NCBI GenBank assembly: GCA_945860425.1
Contig: CAMAQU010000002.1
Span: 1-38,964, forward strand
Length of the DNA: 38,964 nt
Reading direction: 5' to 3'
From: Sphingomonas paucimobilis
GTDB lineage: Bacteria > Pseudomonadota > Alphaproteobacteria > Sphingomonadales > Sphingomonadaceae
Below, piece by piece: positions 33,536 to 38,964 of this stretch (position 1 is its first letter; each line of letters begins with the position of its first letter). A program made the position numbers and the translations under genes. Under the pieces are notes generated by a model. The model was not told where the DNA came from, searched no databases, and saw nothing but the letters and a program-made list of their open reading frames with translations.

Positions 33536-34165
33536 TCAGATTTTGTCTGCAAGGTGGTCGGCATCGGCAAACGCCTGCGCCATGGCCGCCGCCACAACAT
33601 CCTCTGGCCCGAAGGTGCCCGCGACGCGCACGGCGTCAATCTGCGTCACGCCGATAAAGCCCAGCCAGGCCTTCAGATAGGCAAGCTGAAAATCCAGCCC
33701 GTCAATGTCGGGCAGGCTGCCAAAAGGCATGGCGCTGGCGGCGATGATGATCGCCCGGCGGCCCTGCGCCAGGCCTTCCACATTGCCTTGGGCATCATTG
33801 CGGAACGTCAAGCCCGGATGCGTCAAGACATCGATATAGTGTTTCAGCCGATAGGGGATGCCGAAATTCCACATGGGCGTTGCAATCAAATAGCCGTCAA
33901 ATGACAGGAAATGATCGGTCCATCTCTTCAGCTCTTGCCAGGTGGCTGCCTGCGACGGATCAACTGCGTTGCCCGCCAGCAGATGATAGCGGCCTTCAAC
34001 GGCTTCATGACCAAAAGCGGGAAGATCTGCCGCGAACACATCCAGCTGTTCCACCTCTAATGTCGGATAGCGCTGCATCAGGCGCACCAGCAGGCGATCG
34101 GCGGCCATAGCAGAACGCGACCGCTCCTGCCGTGGGCTGGCGGTGATGTGAAGCAGCCGCTTCAC
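33536..34165 (-). CDS. azoR: FMN-dependent NADH:quinone/azo reductase (AzoR)
   Basis: A 209-residue flavodoxin-fold enzyme that reduces quinones and azo dyes by two electrons with NADH. The N-terminal phosphate loop reads ITASPRQERSRS, and the FMN motif ATPMWNFGIPYRLKHYID is at about residue 95-112. The usual GPEDV near the C-terminus is present. It starts at GTG 34165, overlapping the stop of the Rieske ferredoxin as GTGA. That coupling is unusual and may mean it serves with the ferredoxin or handles quinone products of the nearby oxygenase. Confidence 0.92.
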   Translation of the reverse strand: MKRLLHITASPRQERSRSAMAADRLLVRLMQRYPTLEVEQLDVFAADLPAFGHEAVEGRYHLLAGNAVDPSQAATWQELKRWTDHFLSFDGYLIATPMWNFGIPYRLKHYIDVLTHPGLTFRNDAQGNVEGLAQGRRAIIIAASAMPFGSLPDIDGLDFQLAYLKAWLGFIGVTQIDAVRVAGTFGPEDVVAAAMAQAFADADHLADKI

Positions 34166-34473
34166 GCGACGTCCATGTCGATATGGATGACACCGTCGAG
34201 GACTTCAGTTTGCCAGACATTGATTGGTGATTTCGTCAATGTCCCCATCGCAGAACCATCCCGCATGTCGAAACGGACACCGTGCGCCGGACAGAAGATA
34301 TGGAACCCTTTGAGCTTTCCACCTTCAAGCGCCTGCAAGGCATGGCTGCACCTGTTTTCAATGGCGAATACGCCGGCCGGGGTGCGAGCGACAAGCACGG
34401 ACTTGCCATTCAGATCAAAAGTGGAGGTGCCATTTTCAGGAATATCGGCAAGCGGCGCGACAGCAATTTTCAC
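34162..34473 (-). CDS. Rieske [2Fe-2S] ferredoxin
   Basis: A 103-residue Rieske ferredoxin with cluster ligands Cys42/His44 (CSHALQ) and Cys61/His64 (CPAHGVRFD), 17 residues between the two pairs. Such proteins pass electrons to Rieske oxygenases. I chose GTG 34473 because AAGGA lies about ten bases upstream and the protein then begins at the family's usual position (VKIAVAPLADIP). A longer frame to 34575 adds unlike sequence. It is divergent from the oxygenase gene at 34654, a likely partner, with about 180 bp between the starts. Confidence 0.9.
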   Translation of the reverse strand: MKIAVAPLADIPENGTSTFDLNGKSVLVARTPAGVFAIENRCSHALQALEGGKLKGFHIFCPAHGVRFDMRDGSAMGTLTKSPINVWQTEVLDGVIHIDMDVA

Positions 34474-34653
34474 AGTTTCAGCGTCCTTGAGTGATGCAGC
34501 GGCGCTGGGTTGGAAAACCACGAAAATCCTTGCGGCAAACCCATCTCCGTTGCCCCGAAAACATGCCCGAAGCACCTTGAAAATGCAAACATGATTGTTG
34601 ATGAGGCAGAGCGCTCTATACGGGTGCCACCCCTTTCAAAAAGGCCATGGGCT

Positions 34654-35868
34654 ATGGACGCAAACACCACGCAACGGATAAAGGACAGCATGGCATTCGA
34701 AGCTGCGCGCACCAAGCCCCCGACCGGTTTCCCGCGACTGCCAGACATCCCTGCCGCCCGCTATGTCGATCCGCAGTTTCTAGAGCTGGAAAAACAAGGG
34801 GTGTGGAAGCGCAGCTGGCTTTATGCTGGCCACGCCAGCCAAGCCGCCGAACCAGGCAGCTGGTTCCTGATGCGCAATAGCGGCACACCCATTCTGGTCG
34901 TGCGTGATCTGCAAGGCGAGTTTCGCGCCTATTACAACACCTGCCGCCATCGCGGCGGACCACTTGTCACGCAAGACGCCGGGCAGGGTCGGGGCTTTGT
35001 CTGCAGCTATCATGGCTGGAGCTATGCGCTTGATGGCCAGTTGAAATCCGTGCGCGATAAGCGCGATTTCGTTGATCTCGACTTTGCTTGTCGGTCGCTC
35101 TTGCCCGTGCGCTGTGAAACGCTTGGCAGCTGGATTTTCATCAATGAGGACGCTGAGGCACCGACGCTGATCGAAAGCCTTGGGTCTGTGGCAGACGAGC
35201 TTCGGCAATTTGACCTCGACAATCTGATGCTCGTGCATTCGGCCAGCTATGACGTCCCCTGTAACGTCAAAGTGCTGCTGGATGTATTCTTGGAAGTCTA
35301 TCATCTGAAATCGATCCACGAAGAGACGGCGGACCGGTTCCTCGACCATCGCGGAATGACAGCCACCCTATGGCCAAATGGCCATTCACGGATGATCACG
35401 CCCAATCGCCGACCCGATTGGGTCGATCCCGGCACGCGGGGGATGCCGGAAATGTCGGGCGTGACCGAAATTCCGCGCCTCAACAACGTGAGCTACCATC
35501 TCTTTCCCAATATCGTGATGCCGCCAACGGCAACCGGCATTCCCATGCTTGTGTTCTGGCCGCAAACGGCCAGTTCGATGCGGATCGAATGCCATTGGTT
35601 CGGACCTACACTACCCGTCAAAGATCTAAGCCCGCTATGGGAAACCCGCATCAAGAATTTTGAGCGGATCCTGTTTGAAGATTTAAGATATGCAGGGAAG
35701 ATACAGGAGTCGGTTGAAGGTCCCGGCTTTACCGGCATGGCCCTCAATTATCAGGAGCGGCGCATCTATCATTGGCACGAGGAAGCTGATCGCCGGATTG
35801 GGCCTGACCGCGTGCCAGTCGACCTGCGCGTTGACCCGGTTCTGGTCGACTGGATCGAAAGGTCCTGA
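34654..35868 (+). CDS. Rieske non-heme iron oxygenase, catalytic (alpha) subunit
   Basis: A 404-residue terminal oxygenase. The N-terminal Rieske domain has Cys97/His99 (TCRHRGG) and Cys117/His120 (CSYHGW). The catalytic iron site has His217 and His222 in LEVYHLKSIHEE, with an acidic ligand expected in the C-terminal FERILFEDLRYAG stretch. It would hydroxylate or demethylate a ring or side chain. No beta subunit is present, suggesting a homo-oligomer. The start is ATG 34654 or ATG 34690; the latter has AAGGA at close spacing. The dedicated reductase is not in the window. Confidence 0.93.
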   Translation: MDANTTQRIKDSMAFEAARTKPPTGFPRLPDIPAARYVDPQFLELEKQGVWKRSWLYAGHASQAAEPGSWFLMRNSGTPILVVRDLQGEFRAYYNTCRHRGGPLVTQDAGQGRGFVCSYHGWSYALDGQLKSVRDKRDFVDLDFACRSLLPVRCETLGSWIFINEDAEAPTLIESLGSVADELRQFDLDNLMLVHSASYDVPCNVKVLLDVFLEVYHLKSIHEETADRFLDHRGMTATLWPNGHSRMITPNRRPDWVDPGTRGMPEMSGVTEIPRLNNVSYHLFPNIVMPPTATGIPMLVFWPQTASSMRIECHWFGPTLPVKDLSPLWETRIKNFERILFEDLRYAGKIQESVEGPGFTGMALNYQERRIYHWHEEADRRIGPDRVPVDLRVDPVLVDWIERS

Positions 35869-35870
35869 CT

Positions 35871-35909
35871 TAAAGCTCTCCCCCTCCTCGAGGGGAAGAG
35901 CTTCATTTT
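35871..35909. terminator. bidirectional terminator between oxygenase and quinoprotein genes
   Basis: AAGCTCT-CCCC on the left pairs with GGGGAAGAGCTT on the right with one bulge and a short CTCCTCGA-type loop. CATTTTC follows on the plus strand and a TAA-rich stretch on the minus side. It lies between the converging stops at 35868 and 35903 and overlaps the quinoprotein stop. Confidence 0.6.
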
Positions 35910-37798
35910 CCGTTGGGTGTGAAGACCATCAACAGGTTACCGGGCATATGGTTATAAAGACCATAGCCCGAGTTTACGACAACATGGCCATTGGCCACGG
36001 CAGCGCCCGGGCCACTCATGCCCCCGCCTCTCGCTGTTACGCCTGAGACGGTCTTGACCGGCAGCGTTGTGTCCACCGTCCAGATGGGCTTGCCAGTGCG
36101 CACATCATAGGCCCTGAACCGTCCATCAAGATGGCCTGCAAAAGCAAATTCGGACACGGCCGTCACCGCCGAGGAAATGCCGGGATCACAATTGGCCTTT
36201 TTGCCGCAAACATTATCGGCCTTTGATTTCCAGAAGACCCGGCCGTTTGCGGCATCGATGGCGTGCAGCCCTGCCCCGCGCAGCTTAGCATCATACACAC
36301 GACCGTCGCGCGTATCTTCCATGTCATTGATCGGAACATAAACAAGGCGACCTTGAGCTGCCATCCCGAAATGGACGCCGCCTTGTGTACCCCCATGCCC
36401 AAGGGTCGTTTTCCAGACAGGCTTCCCAGTGTCCGGATCAAGCCCGAAAACATCGGCCGATTTCTGTCCTGCAACAATCATCTTCTTGCCGCCCCCAAGC
36501 GGTACAACAAGCACAGAAGCCGCCACGTCAAAATCAGGTCCATTTTCCTTGGGGCAATTATCATTGCCGATCATGCAACCGACATTCCAAGCGTCCCCTT
36601 TGGTCAGCTGGGAGACCCAAATCCGCTTGCCCGTCTTTGCATTTACGGCAAACACGGCGTCGCTATTCCCATCTGCTGGGGAAGAGTAATTCTCTCCCGA
36701 TCCAAAATAGACCCTGTTTGTTGCCGCATCAAAAGTGGGGCTGTTCCAAATGGGGGCGCCCGATGGCCCGATGATGTTGGTTCCAGCTTTCGTCTTGCCC
36801 TGCTGAACCCCAGGAGCGGTGACACTATAATGCCGCCAGTTTAAGGAACCTGACTTGGCGTCAAGTGCGACAACAGATCCCCTAAACGTACAACATGCAT
36901 AGTTTGGATCCGCAGCGGCTGTAACCTCCAGCGAGGACACAGGCACAAAGAGCTGCCCCCCGCCAATCGTTGGCGAGCCTGTGATTGTCGCATTGGAATG
37001 ATCATCAACTTTCGATTTCCAAACGAGCTTCCCCGTCATGGCGTCAAGCGCATACATGCGGGCCAGCACATCCCCGAAATAAAGCCGCTCTGTCGCAGGG
37101 TCTGCGACAACAGCGGTGCGCACTTCGGCGGAGGCCCGGAAAGACCAACGCATGCAGCCTGTTTCGAGATCGAGCGCATAAACTGTGCCGTCTTGGCTTC
37201 CGACAAACACCGCACCCCAGCCGATGGAAGGCTGAGACCGAGCTCTTTGCGCTTTCGGATAGGCGAACGCCCATTTGAGCTTGAGCTGCGGGACCTGTTC
37301 CTTCGTCAGACCTGCTTGTTGGGTCGATACATATCGATTGTTGTTATGTCCCCAACCCGTCCGGGACGGAGGTGATCCTTTGTCAAATCGCGCATGCTGA
37401 GCATCGCATGAAGCAGGCGGCGGAGGCGCCTTATAATCTGCCAGTGATGTACGGGTCAGATATTCTGCGATCTGCTGGCGTTGCAGTAACGAAAGTTTGG
37501 CGGCCTGCTGGCTCATTATCCCGCCATTCATGGCGGCGAGAAGAGCGTCCGGGGCCATCATTTCAAGCCAGACCTGCTGGGGCGCCTTTGGCACACCACC
37601 ATTATGGCAGCTCGCACAATTTTCTAGAAACAAGCCCTTCCCGGGATGTTTCTCTACATCAATGGTCGGGCCATCTCGCGATTGCATTTCGTCGGTCGAA
37701 GTCATTCGTTCGCCGCCGACCTTGTCAGCCGATTTTTGGCCGCACCCTGAAAAGGCAAGCGACGCAGCTAAAACTAGTCCGATCCAACTGCGTCGCAT
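35903..37798 (-). CDS. heme c / PQQ beta-propeller lipoprotein, polyvinyl-alcohol-dehydrogenase-like
   Basis: A 631-residue exported protein. The lipobox is AFSGC (Cys19), followed by a cytochrome c domain with CASCH (61-65). A quinoprotein propeller then starts at GWGHNNNRYVSTQQ, with many 'AxDxxTGxxxW' blade ends. The domain order (N-terminal heme, then PQQ propeller) and the HNNNRY motif resemble polyvinyl-alcohol dehydrogenases of sphingomonads. It should oxidise a secondary alcohol in the periplasm. It begins 20 bp after the TonB receptor stop, so uptake and oxidation are likely one operon. Substrate is not known. Confidence 0.88.
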   Translation of the reverse strand: MRRSWIGLVLAASLAFSGCGQKSADKVGGERMTSTDEMQSRDGPTIDVEKHPGKGLFLENCASCHNGGVPKAPQQVWLEMMAPDALLAAMNGGIMSQQAAKLSLLQRQQIAEYLTRTSLADYKAPPPPASCDAQHARFDKGSPPSRTGWGHNNNRYVSTQQAGLTKEQVPQLKLKWAFAYPKAQRARSQPSIGWGAVFVGSQDGTVYALDLETGCMRWSFRASAEVRTAVVADPATERLYFGDVLARMYALDAMTGKLVWKSKVDDHSNATITGSPTIGGGQLFVPVSSLEVTAAADPNYACCTFRGSVVALDAKSGSLNWRHYSVTAPGVQQGKTKAGTNIIGPSGAPIWNSPTFDAATNRVYFGSGENYSSPADGNSDAVFAVNAKTGKRIWVSQLTKGDAWNVGCMIGNDNCPKENGPDFDVAASVLVVPLGGGKKMIVAGQKSADVFGLDPDTGKPVWKTTLGHGGTQGGVHFGMAAQGRLVYVPINDMEDTRDGRVYDAKLRGAGLHAIDAANGRVFWKSKADNVCGKKANCDPGISSAVTAVSEFAFAGHLDGRFRAYDVRTGKPIWTVDTTLPVKTVSGVTARGGGMSGPGAAVANGHVVVNSGYGLYNHMPGNLLMVFTPNGK

Positions 37799-37818
37799 AA
37801 CCTTATCCTTGCTTCTCT

Positions 37819-38964
37819 TTAGAACTTCGCGCCGGCTTCAATGCCGAAATAGCGCGGCGGGCCGTAGAGGGTGAACGTCCACAAACCACCAACGACCTGG
37901 CTCGCTGTTTCATAACGCTCATCAGTCAGGTTCTTGCCAACGAGACGCAGCGTGTACTTATCGTCCAAATCAGCAAGTGTGATCGACGCATTCAGCAGCG
38001 TCCGCGCGCGGAGGAAGGTGTTGTCCCGTGCATCCGCGATTGACTGCGTAAACAGGTTGCGGCCGACATAGCTCACATTCGCATTAATCGACACCTTCAG
38101 CTTGTCACTGACCGGCGTTGAATATGTCCCGTCGACGGACCATTGCCATTTAGGCGCACGGTCCAACGGTGCTGACGACAGATCATAACCTGCCGGAATC
38201 GGCGTTTCATACTTACGGTACTTGGCGTCCTGATAGCCAAGAACACCGCGAAGGGTCAGCCCGTCGGTTGGGATGAGTGTCGCCTCTGCCTCGATGCCCT
38301 TCACCCGGGCACTGGCTGCATTGAAGAAGCGGGTGACCTGATTGGGCTGGCCGTTAACAGTGATGGGCACAACAATCTGCTTTTGCAGATCGCTATAATC
38401 CACCCAGAAACCGGTCAGGTTAAAGCGGGCGCGGTTGTCGAGGAACTGCGTCTTTACGCCAGCCTCATAGCTGTCTGCCTTTTCAGGATTCGTTGCGGCT
38501 GCTGCATTGGCAAATGCCGCCAAGTCAGCACCGAACGGACCGAAGCCACCGATCTGGTCGTTGAACCCGCCGCCCTTGAAGCCGTGCGAATAGGTCGCAT
38601 ACAGGAACGTATCATCGCTGGCCTTATACGCAGCAGAGAACCGGTACGTCGGCTCATTGTCGCTCGCGCGGACAGTGACGACGCCGGCGGTATAGTTGTA
38701 AACGCTGGCATCCAGCGGCCGCGATATAGTGATGCTCGGGTCAAAGCCGCCCCCAAGCTGCGGGATGAAGACCTGCTGGCGACCGCGCCACGTCTTGCGT
38801 TCCCAAGTGTAACGACCGCCTGCCGTCAGGGAGAGCTTGTCATTCACCTTGAAGGTGCCCTCAGCAAACATGGCTGTCGATTTTGCCTTTTGCGCATTGC
38901 ACAACAGGTAAGGCGTATTGTTCCAAGCACCGAACGGCAGCGGGCCGCCGGTAAGATCAAGGAA
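37819..38964 (-). CDS. TonB-dependent receptor, C-terminal part (5' end outside the window)
   Basis: The frame stays open to the window edge, so only the C-terminal 381 residues are seen. Barrel motifs include KLSLTAGGRYTWERKTW, YATYSHGFKGGGFNDQ, and the terminal GKNLTDERYETASQ and GIEAGAKF ending in Phe, all typical of sphingomonad TonB receptors. A lone cysteine-containing loop (LLCNAQ) near the start of the visible part also occurs in the receptor at 21465. It is the upstream partner of the heme c/PQQ lipoprotein. Confidence 0.92.
   Translation of the reverse strand, partial: FLDLTGGPLPFGAWNNTPYLLCNAQKAKSTAMFAEGTFKVNDKLSLTAGGRYTWERKTWRGRQQVFIPQLGGGFDPSITISRPLDASVYNYTAGVVTVRASDNEPTYRFSAAYKASDDTFLYATYSHGFKGGGFNDQIGGFGPFGADLAAFANAAAATNPEKADSYEAGVKTQFLDNRARFNLTGFWVDYSDLQKQIVVPITVNGQPNQVTRFFNAASARVKGIEAEATLIPTDGLTLRGVLGYQDAKYRKYETPIPAGYDLSSAPLDRAPKWQWSVDGTYSTPVSDKLKVSINANVSYVGRNLFTQSIADARDNTFLRARTLLNASITLADLDDKYTLRLVGKNLTDERYETASQVVGGLWTFTLYGPPRYFGIEAGAKF

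Noticed and set aside
1-38964. CRISPR array, tRNA, rRNA, prophage or replication origin
   Set aside because: No regularly spaced repeats, cloverleaf-like sequences, phage genes or origin-type repeat clusters were seen on reading both strands.

Overview
The window looks like chromosomal DNA of an alphaproteobacterium, most likely a member of the Sphingomonadaceae. Reasons are the TonB-dependent receptors with a VVTARKR-type plug start, the quinoprotein/cytochrome c fusions, the dense set of acyl-CoA and oxygenase genes, and the many GTG/TTG starts with short stop/start overlaps. No tRNA, rRNA, CRISPR array or phage gene was seen.

Positions 1-11836 are mostly housekeeping and transport. They hold the end of purE, purK, a small membrane protein, a PAP2 phosphatase, a cytochrome b561, a four-gene polyamine-type ABC importer (binding protein, two permeases, ATPase), cysQ, a crotonase, a PAP2_3 membrane protein and a DUF3422 protein. 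A scar at 6779-7204 combines the left end of an IS3-type element with a broken beta-helix gene. A POT peptide transporter (12136-13497) and a heme c/PQQ dehydrogenase (13960-16002) follow.

Positions 16052-33522 are a large catabolic region built around one divergent intergenic stretch (23724-24109). Leftward runs TonB receptor, SDR, APH-type kinase, acyl-CoA ligase, TetR regulator, an acyl-CoA dehydrogenase fragment and a second APH-type kinase. Rightward runs an internally deleted SDR, an ACAD10/11-like acyl-CoA dehydrogenase, a SnoaL-like protein, an alpha/beta hydrolase, an Old Yellow Enzyme, a Baeyer-Villiger monooxygenase and an SDR. After a 290-bp gap come two MaoC-type hydratase subunits, an Ltp2-like thiolase homologue and its DUF35 partner. 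Two 19-bp imperfect palindromes, 15/19 identical to each other, sit on the two sides of the divergent stretch and are good operator candidates for the TetR protein.

Read together, the genes suggest this route: uptake of a hydrophobic cyclic or keto compound, ketone/enone chemistry (SDR, OYE), Baeyer-Villiger lactone formation and hydrolysis to a hydroxy acid. CoA activation, phosphorylation of the hydroxyacyl-CoA by an APH-family kinase and phosphate elimination by the ACAD10/11-like enzyme would follow. Hydration (MaoC pair) and retro-aldol cleavage (Ltp2/DUF35) would finish it. The kinase/ACAD logic is that of the Pseudomonas levulinate (lva) pathway and human ACAD10/11. The substrate is unknown and the whole route is inference.

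Positions 33536-38964 hold a Rieske ferredoxin translationally coupled to an AzoR-type flavoprotein, a divergent Rieske non-heme iron oxygenase, and a TonB receptor followed 20 bp later by a heme c/PQQ lipoprotein resembling polyvinyl-alcohol dehydrogenases.
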